NCBI GenBank assembly: GCA_030762895.1
Contig: JAUPTC010000016.1
Span: forward strand, 1-64,000
Direction: 5' to 3'
Source: Sophora flavescens
Lineage: Eukaryota; Streptophyta; Magnoliopsida; Fabales; Fabaceae
Length of the DNA stretch: 64,000 nt
The position numbers were made by a program, and so were the translations under genes. Positions 11,750 to 23,542 of the stretch are shown here, piece by piece; the first letter of the stretch is position 1, and every line of letters begins with the position of its first letter. The notes beneath the pieces are model-generated. The model made no database searches. It was not told the origin of the DNA and saw only the letters and a list, made by a program, of their open reading frames with translations.

Positions 11750-11960
11750 TTAAAAGGAAAACGAAAAAAATTTGAAGTTGCAAAAGTTGAGGATCAAACC
11801 TTGTTCACGCAAAAGACTGGTCTTTTTAAGTTATTAGAGTAAAAAAATAGTGTTCTTAAAGCTGGATCGGTCATCAACTCGATCAAGGCACTGAGTCAAT
11901 GGGTTATTGATCGAATCAATGGGTCATTGATTGAATCGATGAACTGGTATATGTTATATA
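11750..11960 (+). repeat. Dispersed repeat, copy 2 (partner near 6.0 kb)
   Basis: This is the partner of the repeat at 6020-6240, in the same orientation and with many substitutions. It has the AATTTGAAGTTGCAAAAGTT word, AGTGTTCTTAAA, and repeated ATTGATTGAATCGATGAA-like words. Confidence 0.55.
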
Positions 11961-13299
11961 TTAAAAATTCGTAAGTCTAATAACAAGTTTTGCGATAGCC
12001 TCGTGGTAGAATTATTTTAATTGTTCTTAGAGGTCTAAAGTTTGACCGAAGGACATGATTGTAAATATATAAAATTGGAATAATAAATAATAAATAATAA
12101 AATATTGAATCATTAAATATTACCTCTTTATTATTAGCTCTCATCAAACTGCATTGATGTAGTAAAATTATCAAAGCTATCATAGAAACGTCCTTAATAA
12201 TAAGGTGTATATTTATTGAAGGATCGCCAAGGACATTTATGTATGGTTGGATCTTCATTGGACCTCAATTCATTCCTCAACAAATCCATTATATATTTAT
12301 TGTAGTTACATGAGACTCAAAGATTTAACTTTAATGATTTGTCAATTTCTGATTAGTTGATAGATACATATCAATCAATTAATTAATGACAAAAAAAATC
12401 TTTTAAGGACCTGTCCGACGATACCATATAATATTTGAGGATTGAACCGAATGTTTACTCTAATTTATATAAAATCGAAATCTCTTTTGTTATATCTTCG
12501 TCTTAGTATTTTTTCTAATAATTGATCTAATATTTAATAAATATTATTAAATAAAAATAATTTAATATATATAAAAAAAATGAGTTCTCTTTTTAAATTA
12601 CGAAAATTTAGAATTATTCTAATAAATATTGTAATAAAGGAAATATGGAAAGATGGATATGAGTTACCTAAGAAAAATGATGAAAGGCAAAGTTATTTCA
12701 TTTATCATTTTACTTGCAATTCAAAAACTTGTGAGCGGACACTTTCTCTCACCCTTTCATCTACTCCTCTTTTCTTTCTTCATCATCCATCGAAAGGGGT
12801 GGTTTTGGGACATTTTTTGCCTGGAATCATCCCTCTACATTGTTTTTCTCTCCTTTTATCTAAATAAGTGGTTTTTCCACATATATATATATGGTTTTTC
12901 TTTCGAGTTTTTCCTTGTTTTCGTCGTCTGCGTGCGACGGTTGCGATGTTCGTTTAGTTCAGATTGACAGATCAGCTTCGATCCATTATAGATTCAATCA
13001 AGACTTGGTCGTCAACATCACAGATCCGGAGGCATGGGTATTCCGGTCACTTTGATTTTGTCATATTTGTAGGCATTTTACCGTGTTATGCTATTAACCT
13101 GGGTGCTGTGAGTTTGTTCACATATTCATCCTTTTCGCGTAGTTTTTAGCGATGTTGAATTTGTGTTGTTTTCGATTTATTTTACCAATTTGAATGAATA
13201 AATATCTTTTTTAGTAAAAAAAAAATTGAAGGCAAGAATGAAAAATATTTAGAAACCTAAATGATTCCGGGAGTCCAGCTTAAAATAAATAATCAATAT
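11961..13299. other. AT-rich intergenic with a possible processed-transcript insert
   Basis: Most of this interval is AT-rich and featureless. The part at about 12850-13226 is less AT-rich and ends in AATGAATAAATATC, then an A run at about 13218-13226. It looks like the 3' end of a retroposed transcript, but I recognise no protein. I could not confirm target duplications. Confidence 0.3.
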
Positions 13300-16200
13300 A
13301 CGTACTTTTAAGCACTCATTTTACATGGTTGTAAACCTCCCACATCTTCTCAATTTCGTGCATCCATATATACTCAACCATACCTATTTCATTTTGCTTT
13401 CGTTTCATTATTTTCCTCTTAAAAATCGAAATCGGGTAAATGACGGAGCTGCATACGGAATTTACGGGAACCGCTAACGGATAGGATCGGTGACTCATTG
13501 GTGAGTCACTATGTGTGACCCAAAATCAGCCACACCTCCATCAAATGTGAGCCACATATTATTAACCATGATTAGCCAAAATAACCTTAGTTAAGTTAAC
13601 TATTGACTATGATTAATCATATATTAATTTAATATTCACAAAACCCATTATTTGGACTCTAAGAAACCAAACAAAGCCTAAATATAAACCTATATAAAGG
13701 CTCAAAACTGCAGCTTCCCCTCCCCACTTCTCTTCATCTTCCTCACCAAGTTTTCTCCATTTTCTCTAACTTACAAAACTCATAAGAACACCGAATCTCC
13801 ACCGAAAATATGACCCTTTTCCTTTCTGAAACTCGGAAAACTCTCAATATAAAAGTTGTTCCTATTTATCTCTTCTTTCCAACAAACTAAAGATCATCAA
13901 AAACGGATAAGTGGATTGGGAGATATGCTCAAAATACCGAAACTTCCCAGAATTCTCAGCAACACACGAAACATCAGGAAAAAAAAAACCATTTTCACCC
14001 CTGTTATGATCCGAAACAAATGAAACATTCAACACCAAAGTTGTTCTTTTTCTTATTATATTTATAACAAGCCAAAGTTTGTGATTTTTGGATGAGTATA
14101 TGGTGAGATACACTCACAAAACCATCATACCCTCAAGCTGTCCAGTTTTCAACTAAGTGAAGGTTGATCATTTTCTTCATTTCTTCAATCTTCAAGAGGT
14201 TTTGGTGGACAAAATCGTGGCCTACCTTGCTTGGTTTATCTCGTGTTTGTTTGATCTTCAAGTGGTCTACAAGAGGTAAGGGGGTGATTACCACTATCCT
14301 ACCTTAAAGTAGATATGTTGATGGTTTACTTAGTGTTATTTAGTGTAAATGGTCTTATAAATTATAAGTATTTAAGTTACGTAAATTATTGATTTATGTG
14401 TGTGTGATCTTCTTGGAGGATGTGGTTGATACTTGATTTTGATATACGTTGATTTTGATTCAATGATTGCTAATTGGATACTTGATAGTTGTTTATTTGG
14501 TTTAACATGAAAAATGGCCTAACATGATAATTTTTGGGCCATTCGGCCTTGATTGGTTATATGGGTTCCATGATGTGTTAAATTGTTTGAATAATTTTTA
14601 TGAGAATTAGATGAATATATAAGAATATAGAAATTGGTTTGGATTGATTTGGATGTGTATGTTGAAAGTTATGAATTATTGAGTCCTTAGGGACTAAATT
14701 TCAATTTCTAGGAATTTCAGTGGCTGCACTGAAATTCATGTTCTTGTATGTTAATATTGTAGTCCTTGATGAGACAAAACCATAGAAATTGGTTTGGTGT
14801 TAATTGAATTAATACATAAAAAGTTACAAGCTTTTTGGTGAAAAAGGACCTTTTGCAATTATTGAAAAATATTTGGGACAGAAAAGTAATTTCAGGAAAA
14901 TTAGAAGGCAATTGAAAAATATTTCTAAAGAAGTTGGTTTGGTGTGATTTAGAGTTATAAATAAAAGGTTATAAGGTTTTAAGTGAAAAATGACTATTTT
15001 GTAATTAATGAAAGTTTTGGGAATAAAATGCAATTTTTGAAAATTAAAGTAATTGGACAGTGAGAAACTGTTTTTAATGCTTACAAAACTGTTATAAAAC
15101 TCCAAAATGACTTTTGGACTATTAGAGTGTAAAAGCGTTGAAAAAGGATTTACGATTTACAAAATTAACGACGTTCAGTCAAATTTTTAGTAATTTCGTA
15201 TAGATGGAGAATAAGATGTAAAATCAGTGTTTCAATATTTTCATGAGTAATATAACCTAGGAGAGTAATACATTTTAGGTGAAGAACCATGTTTTCAAAA
15301 AGTAGAACTTTTGGGCCTAAATTCAATAAAAAGCGGCGAAACCGTCGTTAAACGTGTTTAAGGATTTTTGAGGAAATGTTTTTGAAAAATTGATACCTAA
15401 GTATCTTTGAGGTAAATTACTCTTGAAAATGGATTTGATTTTATCTAAAGGTTTTGATTTTAAGCCAAAATGATTTTTATCGTCAAGACGAGATTTTACC
15501 ATAAAACGTAAAAACTTAAGTCAAGAATGACTTAGTGAAAATACGAACGTAATAATTTATGACGTGGGGTGGAACACGACCTTATGTCATAAAGTATGGA
15601 TAATTTATTCTCCATATTCCATAAAATTTAATGGACTCAAAATGATTTGCTTTATTGAAAGCCAAAGGAAAAGGCTCGACTATAAAAATACAGAGAAATA
15701 AATAATTGGACCTATGTTCCAATCTCATAATGTGCTAGGTTTTGTAATCAAGTATTTTAAGAAAACTTTGCACAAAGATGAAAGGTTACTTGAGAACTTC
15801 AACTTGATGTTAAGAACATCTAGCATCTGAGAAAGCACGTGGAAAGAATTTCGATGGAATCTAGATGTCATCCGATGGAAAGACAAGAAGAACGCATTTT
15901 CCGGCAATTTTAGTGAAACTATGTTCTGTAAGGTCGTTGTGCCTAGAAGAAGAGCTAACATTTCAATGCGGGTACGAATTCCGTAGGGCCGATCTGGTTG
16001 ATGCTTGGGGATGTCGGGGTTATGAAATACTCACATAGGCCCAGTGGGTTGCTCCTTTGTGGCGTGGTGATCAGGCAATACACTGACATACTTGAATAGA
16101 CGCTACATGTTTTCTGGTAGTGTAGGATGGTCTCGAAAAAGCCTATGACGTGCACGCCCTCTTCTATTGACGCATTCTTTATTACCCAAGGCTGGTACCT

Positions 16201-17148
16201 CAGGAACAATCCTCCAAACCACTCTCTCCGACTGTTCGTAAAACCATGGTATAGGAATTCAAAGGTCATTCATCAAGTCTTATATGTCTTCTATCTAGGA
16301 AAACACGGTGTTGTGGTCATGTTTCTGTGAAACATTATTGTTTTGTTATGAGTGTAGATATGATTGATAATTGTTAATTGTACGTACCTGAGAGTCGTAC
16401 CACTGCATGTCGGCCTTATGTGTAAGATAAATAGAAATTTCACCTCCTTATTTTTATATTGCCTATGTCGGCTAGCTATGTGCCTTATGTATTCTTTTGA
16501 GAAGATTGAGACGTCAAGATGTTGCTTGGCTGACGCATCGTAGAGATTGAGGTTCGAGCTTGTGGACGCTATGGTGGAATTTCTACAGGACGTCTTCCAG
16601 GCTGTCGATGGTTCTTAGATCATGTTTTTTCTTTTGGAAGAGGAAAGGACTTAGTTTGAGAGTTACTATTGTAGTAACTCCAGTAGTGTCTTATGTGAAG
16701 ATGTTGGTATTGGACTCAAATAGAGTTTTCACTAGATTTCGTCATTTGGGTTTGTCCTTCTCACGGTGTTTGAGAAAGGATGGTATTTTCAATTTTAGTT
16801 TGACCAGCTGGGTATATTTGGGAGTTAATATTACTGTTATGGAGCTGCAACTCCAAGTATCTTATATTTTAGGAGCTGTGTCTCCGTATCTTTACTCTGT
16901 ATCTGTATACTGTTATGATTTCTGTCTATGAGTCGGGTTGGGTATTATGTAAATGATTTTCGAACTCATGACCCTAATTGTGATAATGAAATATTTTATT
17001 ATCCATTCATTTAAAACAAAGTAGTTATATTTATGACTAACGAAAAAGAAAAAAAAATTACCCCATTTTTTTATAGTCAATATTTAATTAATCTACTTTT
17101 CGGTCTTAAAATGTCACTTACGATGTAGCGACCGAGAAGGGTGTTACA
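13300..17148 (+). mobile_element. Gypsy LTR of a related family, left end unresolved
   Basis: The right end reads GGGTGTTACA at 17148, as in the LTRs at 6703 and 18318. Internal landmarks match: CGGAAAACTCTCAATATAAAAG (compare 7440-7460), AAAGATCATCAAAAACGGAT, and CTACAAGAGGTAAG near 14270. No clear TGT-type left end with a target duplication was found. TGTGACCC at about 13514 and TGTAAACC at about 13330 are candidates, but neither is paired with the CTTAC that follows the right end. It may be truncated on the left. No gag or pol is seen. Confidence 0.55.
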
Positions 17149-17390
17149 CTTACTATACCAGAGAACAAAACCCTTTGAATATGCTGCCATCACAACTAGA
17201 CATATGACCCAATACACCTTCATAGACCAACACAGGAACATAACAGTAACATAACATAACTACAGAAAGACACCAATATAGCAAACTTCTAAAGCTATCA
17301 TCACAACAAAATGACTACACCACCAGAACCTGAGAAAACAAGCAACTCTTAAAAAACATATCCACCATGAAAAAACGCAGCCATGTGTAT

Positions 17391-17570
17391 CTACATTCCA
17401 TCCCCTGTGCAGAATTTCTTTTCAGGTCCAAAGTTGCCACATGCCATCCAAATGGAACCCTGCTTCTTTAGTTGAAGCACCCAGGAGCTACAGAGCAGAT
17501 CTTCCTGGTCCATTTGCTGAGACAGAATTATGTAAGTGAAGCATGGAAGCCCGGCCAGGTTCTTATTTTC
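17391..17570 (-). pseudogene. Possible gene-fragment (last-exon-like) of unknown function
   Basis: The minus strand has an open stretch of about 60 codons, containing NLAGLPCFTYIILSQQMDQ and SSWVLQLKKQGSIWM, ending in TAG at 17391-17393. It is less AT-rich than its surroundings and is followed by a long region resembling a 3' UTR (17149-17390). I do not recognise the protein. There is no start codon context and a stop lies upstream in frame. It could be the last exon of a captured or dead gene, or chance. Confidence 0.2.
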
Positions 17571-17934
17571 TTCTTCTTTTGTCTCGATTCATGCCTTTTT
17601 AACTTAAAATGTGGTGTAGTGGGTGGTGCAAAATATGGTGGTACATCTTAACCCAACCCTTCTATTATACTTGATTGTAACAATAATAGATTAAACGTAT
17701 AATCGATTATTGAAATAATTATTTTTTCCCAACTAATCCTATCATACACTACGACATGTATTCTCTCCTAACCTTCCATATAAAACACGGTCTTTTTAAC
17801 TAGTATTTTAAGAACACAATTTTAAAAAAGAAAAGATAAAAAATATTACAAATTATAATTTTAAATCTTTTTATATATTAAATACAATATTTTTAATATA
17901 AATTTTCTAATTTTGATTTCTTAACTAATACATA

Positions 17935-17985
17935 CTAGTGTATGGATCCGTGCCATTATGGATCCGTGCCATACACGGGAAATAT
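17935..17985 (-). mobile_element. Helitron-like 3' terminus (copy 1)
   Basis: On the minus strand this reads as a short hairpin, CCGTG-TATGG-CACGG, followed about ten bases later by CTAG, with T just outside. A GC hairpin just before CTRR and insertion next to T are the features of Helitron 3' ends. The element would extend to the right and is itself interrupted by the LTR at 18318. Its 5' end was not found. Confidence 0.5.
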
Positions 17986-18317
17986 GTTAATTTTTTATTT
18001 CTCATCTTTGTCCGATGTGAATGAACAATATTTAGAAAATATATTTATCTTATCATATTAATTTTTTCTTCTCTCTTGAAAATCTATTTAATTTATTTAT
18101 CTTATTTTCCTATCAAAGTTAATAACTTTTAGAAAATATATTTACGTACCATCATACTAAATCATATTATTTTTCTTACTTCTCTCTTTAAAGTCTATTT
18201 GATTTATTTCTCTAATTTTCCCTATGCATGTTAATCATTTTTCCTATTATTTTTATTCTCTCTTGAAAATCTAATTGATTTATTTCTTTTATTTCTTCTC
18301 ATTTCCTCGTGTGTATG
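17986..18317. repeat. Degenerate ~100-bp tandem units (left of solo LTR)
   Basis: The interval holds units built from GTTAATCATTTTTAGAAAAT, ATATTTATC..CATATTA and CTCTTGAAAATCTATTTGAT. The same units continue at 22364-22610 on the other side of the LTR, and recur at about 28070-28290 and 34655-34880. They appear to be the interior of a Helitron-like family. Confidence 0.55.
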
Positions 18318-21300
18318 TGTGACACCCTAAACTCGGGTCATCACATGGTTACCCGTTTGCGGAAATAAAACTTTATTTGCTGGTTACTTTCGGAAAATAA
18401 TGTTTTCTCAAACGTTCATATTTTCAAAATATGGTGATAAAATTTTTTTTCTTTTAACTTCACAACCACAACAACAACAACGTAATCAAATTACATTCAG
18501 ATACGCAAAGTATATAAATCTTACAACTATACTGCCTCATATATTTTCATACCTAAATCATTATCAGTTTAGTTTATTCCCAAAACATCATATAACACAA
18601 TCGGACCTAAGCTGGTCGCCACTAACAGACACTACACCCGACAGGAGCAGCATAGCATGTCTCGAACTAGACGGCCTCCTTCTTCTTGTAGAGGTCATAC
18701 CCCTTGTGTTACTCTGATATGTGTTGTAAGGGTGAGACACCAATATATGAATTTTAACAAAATAACTAAATGCTCGCACAAAAGAAGGCACATGTACAAT
18801 TTCATGTTATAACCACATAAGCATCCCTACTATAGCATACAATTTATCAATGGGTTTCACACCCCAAACATCAACGTTAGAAAATTATGCATGAGCACTT
18901 CAATACATCATCTAACTTTTTCCTAATCTCCGGAGATCCCACAACACCGCGTAAATGAGTTGATCAAGCTCAATAACCGAATATATTAGGCACTTCGTGG
19001 CATGGAATACTTTATTCATCAAAGCACCATACATACTTCGTAGCCAAAATACCCTATCATCAAGGTATCCGACATAACTTCTTAGCCAAAATACCATGCC
19101 ATCAAGGTATCCGACATAACTTCGTAGCCAAAATACCCTATCATCAAGGTATCCGACATAACTTCGTAGCCAAAATACCCTATCATCAAGGTATCCGACA
19201 TAGGACATCGTGGGCACGTCTGCCAATGCATGCATATAAAATATTTTGTTCTCGTCGTTTTCTTCGTGTGTAATCTTTCTTTTGCCAAAGCTCAAAAGCT
19301 TTCGACCAACGTAGCTTTCAATGTCTTAAAGTCTTTCATTAACAACACAGGACACGCAGTCCGAGTGCTTAGTCACGAAACCCTAAACCTTGCAATCAGT
19401 CTTAGGTTCGTGGTAATAGAAAACATCATAAATCTTTTACCGTCGTTTATTACGTCGTGAAGTAGACACACCGTCTACCTACTAGACACCAAGTCTATAA
19501 CATCATAAGAACACTAGTACCCCGACGTCTCGGTTACTAAGTTCCTTATCGTCGTTTTACATCGTTTTTGTCTGTGAAAAACAAATCCAAAATAGGATAA
19601 CGTCATAAGAACATTAGTACCCCGACATCTCGGTTACTAAGTTCCACATCGTCGTTTACGTCGTTTACGTCGTTTTTCGTCTATGAAAACATATCCAAAA
19701 TAATATCTCCGTAACTTATCCAAATTACCGAAAATACGTCATTGAGTAAACTCATTTACAGAAAATCTTTTCTACTTGAAATTTGTTTATAAAACGTCCA
19801 ATCATCAAAAACTTTTTACTGAAACTTCAACTATAAAAATTAAATCAATTCAGATTAACTTCTTCTCAAAACAAGTACTGCTATTTCTAAACTTTCACCG
19901 TAAATAATTTCAAAACTTGCCATCATTTATCATTTTCCAAGAAAATATTTTTAAAGTCAAACTTTGACTTTTCATTTTATATTATTATTTTATTATTTTT
20001 ATTTTTATTTTTATAAAGTATTTTTGAATATTAATTTCACAAAATAACTTTTTATAATATTTAGGAATTTCTTGCGTAAAAATTAGCAGTACTAAAAAAA
20101 TTTCACGGTTACGCTCTCACCGTGACTCATAAATTTCTTTTACACTAATAAATCCTTAAAATAATAGTATTTCTCAAAAACTCATTATTTTTCAAAATAA
20201 TATTTTCCACCACTATTATATTCCAACATTCCCCATAAAACGTTGAATATAATTTTCACAGCTTATTAAATCTTTTATCTGATTAATCGGTTGTGCACTG
20301 ACCACTGTCAGGCCTCTCAAACAACATTCAACATTCATCATTCAACAATATCATCATAATTATATCACCAGGCAGATCATGCATCATAGCAACATACTAT
20401 ACTACTGCAGATAATTAAATCAATTAAAAACAGATTAATCACCGATGCACAGATAACAACACAACGTAAGCCACATAAACAAATAATCACAATCACATAT
20501 AAATCATATAAACCACACTACAAGCAAATAGTTATTGAGAAAAATCCATCATGGCAAGCCCCCCTTACCTCTTGAAGATTGAACTAACCGTTCCTGTTAA
20601 TCTCCTGATCTCGATCCGATTTTTCCTCTCCGTCAGCGTAAATTGGTTAACTCAGTTGTTTCCTTCAAACGAATTGCAACCAAAATAAATCAAATCAAAC
20701 AAAAACATACTTGACTCATGGAGGTTAAGGTTCGGCCTCAACAACTTTTCTAGGTTAGGAAAGTTAAAATTTTGTTAACTTAAGGATTTATGATCCATAA
20801 GTAACTTAAACATTATTAAGCACTTAACCCAAGATTATGAACCAAGAACATGAACTAAAACTCATCTAGTTCCAAGAACTAGGGTTTCGGCCAAGGGCTG
20901 AGTTTGGGGTTAGAAATCTCTAAAATTTCTAAACTCTTGGATTTAATCAACATACAAAACCTAGAGTTAGATTCAAGTGTTACAAACAACTTTTGAATCA
21001 TAAAACCAACAAGTGCTCATACCTAGGGTTTCGGTTTTGATGAGATCAATAGGTTAAAGTTTGATTTTTTGATCTTCTATATACTTGAATACAAGAACTA
21101 TCAAGTTATAATCATGAATCAAGGCATGAAAATGAAACAAAACCTAAGAACACAAAGTTAACCTAGGGTCGGCCATGACCAGAAATCAAGGAAAGAAATT
21201 TCTCATGATCTTATGCTTCTAGATGATGAAAATAGAGATGATTATAAGATCATAGCAATTGGTTTCATGTCAAAAGGATTTTTCTAAAATTAGTTATGAG

Positions 21301-22358
21301 TTTTTGAATCTAGCTTCAAGAACTTTAAACAAATGAATAACATGTTGATCAAAGGCATAAACTCAAGAATCTTGTGAAGAGAAAAGCTTAGAATAGCAAG
21401 ATTAAGAGAGACTACCTCTTGATGATCAAATAAAATGATGATTTGGATGATGTTCTTCACAAATTTTTCATGATGTTCTTGAGAAACTTAAGGGAGAAGA
21501 TGAACATAGTTAGGTTTTAGAACAGTTTTAGTATTTTGGGTGGATCTCTCAACATACTTATCCGTTTTGGATGATCTTTATGTCGTTGGAAAGAAGAGAG
21601 AAATATGAACAACTTTAATGTTGAAAGTTTTTCGAGATTCAAAATAGAAACTGGTCAGAATTGCTAGGCAAAATCGGACGAATTATGAACTTTTTGGAGT
21701 AAAAGAACATGAAAATGGAAGATTACTATTTATATGAAGAAGACAACCAACTTAGAGAAGATGGCACTATTGAAGCCGTGAGGATGGGGCAAGGTTTGGT
21801 CAACTTGTCCAATGGCAATTGATAGAAATTGTCATAAAAAGACAAGGGCATTTTGGTCATTTCATAAGAAAATTTAATGTTGCCATAAATGTGCCATTAT
21901 GGCCATTTATGATAGGATAAACTCGTCATAAATGCTCGTCAAGTCGGTCAATCCAATGTCTCTGCTACGTTGCCGACTTCCCGATTCATCTGACTCAGGC
22001 TCTGCCTAGAGACATCTCGACGTATAGGCCCGCAACAAATATAATATTTTAATTTTTTTACCAAAATTTTCAAAACTTCCAGTATCGTAGTAAATATGAT
22101 AAAAATATTTTTCATCTCGTTCACGACTCAAAATTAGGTCTTCTGAGCAGTAAACTTTTACTGTCAGTGAAGACACAGAAAACGGTAGACCGGCTTCCGT
22201 CTGAATTTTCAACCAAAAACTTCTCCATAACCTTATAAAAATAAGTATAACAAGGAAATGACCTTGGTTTATCCAAAATCATTTTCTGTCTCGGATAAAA
22301 ATATATATTTATATATTTATTACCGATATTACGAAGCAGCGAAAATCGGGGTGTTACA
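18318..22358 (-). mobile_element. Gypsy solo LTR, 4.0 kb, inverted relative to 6703
   Basis: On the minus strand it begins TGTAACACCCCGATTTTCGC and ends GGGTGTCACA. It is flanked by GTATG (18313-18317 and 22359-22363). It is the same family as 6703-11148, in opposite orientation. The first few hundred bases of the LTR are nearly identical in the two copies. It is about 400 bp shorter than its relative; the region corresponding to the acidic reading frame of the 28422 LTR is largely missing near 18600-18690. No gag-pol is present, so this is a solo LTR. Confidence 0.86.
19035..19202 (-). repeat. 42-bp tandem repeat, four units
   Basis: Four consecutive 42-bp units occur, each starting ACTTCGTAGCCAAAATACC; the second unit has a few substitutions. 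Because 42 is a multiple of three, a minus-strand frame stays open across the array with a 14-residue repeat. It lies inside the solo LTR and I treat it as non-coding. Confidence 0.85.
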
Positions 22359-22363
22359 GTATG

Positions 22364-22714
22364 TTAAACATTTTTAGAAAATATTTTCATTTATCATATT
22401 ATTTTTCTAGTATCTTTTGAAAAATAAATTCGATTGATATATCATCTTTTTATCGATGCGAGTTAACCATTTTTAGAAATCATATTTATCTATCATTTTT
22501 TTTATTTCCTGAAAATGTATTTGATTTATTTATCCTCTTTGACCTATGCAAGTTAATCACTTAAAAAAAAATTATCTTCTAGCGATACCTTGGTTAATCA
22601 CATGTAAACATTTCTCTTGTATATATTTTTTTTTTTGCTCTCTTGAAAATGAAGAGTGACTGTACTCTTACTTCCTCACTCTACAATTCTACTCGCTTTA
22701 GAGGAGTATGATCC
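22364..22714. repeat. Degenerate ~100-bp tandem units (right of solo LTR)
   Basis: This continues the repeat family at 17986-18317, for example GTTAAACATTTTTAGAAAAT and GAGTTAACCATTTTTAGAAA. The continuity across the LTR and its target duplication shows that the LTR element inserted into this repeat. Confidence 0.5.
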
Positions 22715-22724
22715 AATATCAAAT

Positions 22725-23532
22725 AGGGGTGTTCATCAACCGATCCGATCCAATCCAATGCCAACCGCACTAACCGAACCGAAAAACCGACAACCGAAAT
22801 AACCGAAAATCGAAAAACCGTAAACCGAAAAAAACCAAAAGTTTTCATTGGATTGGATCGGATTTCGGATCTTATATGTAAAACCGATCCAATCCAAACC
22901 GAACCGAAATTATTTAGTTCAATGAAAATAATTTGATCTTTATATTATAAAAGTAATTATTAGTCTTTATATTTTTATAAGTTATCATCTAGTCCTTATA
23001 TTAGAGAGTGTAATTGGTATGTAAATGTAATGTTAGTGTAAAAACTTTTGCATTGTTAACCAATTATAACTCATGTTATGAGTGACTTTTAATATATTTA
23101 GGACAATAATCAAACATTTAGAATGATTTAACAATTTATAATTAGGTGATAGTGTAAAATATCTTTACACATGAGAGTGCATATCAATTCATGTATATCC
23201 CGTTAAAACACTTATTAGAAATTATCGATATAATATTTTAAAATTAATTTTTCTTTTAAATAAGTAACAAATTCATATGACTCTTTAAATACTCGATCAA
23301 ATCCAAATCGAACCGAAATATTGGATGTTCTTTGATGTAAACAACTATGTAAATATGTATCGATAAAAACCGAATTATCCAATCCAATCCAAACCGCATT
23401 TGATTGGATCGGATCGGATTGGATTTTTTGAATGAAGCAAACCGATCCAATCCAAACCGCATGTTGTTTTTATCATTGGATCGGATGACTTTTTCGTTAA
23501 AAACCGATCCAATCCAATCCGCGAACACCCCT
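22725..23532. mobile_element. Foldback DNA element with AGGGGTGTTC termini
   Basis: The 808-bp element has perfect 10-bp inverted termini AGGGGTGTTC and a perfect 10-bp target duplication AATATCAAAT (22715-22724 and 23533-23542). Both ends are rich in words such as CCGATCCAATCCAA and AACCGAACCGAAA arranged as inverted copies. The centre is AT-rich. No transposase is visible. The termini and 9-10-bp duplication are closest to Mutator-like or foldback elements. Confidence 0.8.
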
Positions 23533-23542
23533 AATATCAAAT

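Noticed and set aside
19035..19202. Regularly spaced repeats considered as a CRISPR array.
   Set aside because: The units are contiguous without spacers and the DNA is clearly from a plant nuclear genome.
18912..19295. A 127-codon minus-strand frame with a 14-residue repeat.
   Set aside because: It is held open by the 42-bp tandem array inside a solo LTR; 42 is a multiple of three, and the flanking residues resemble no protein.
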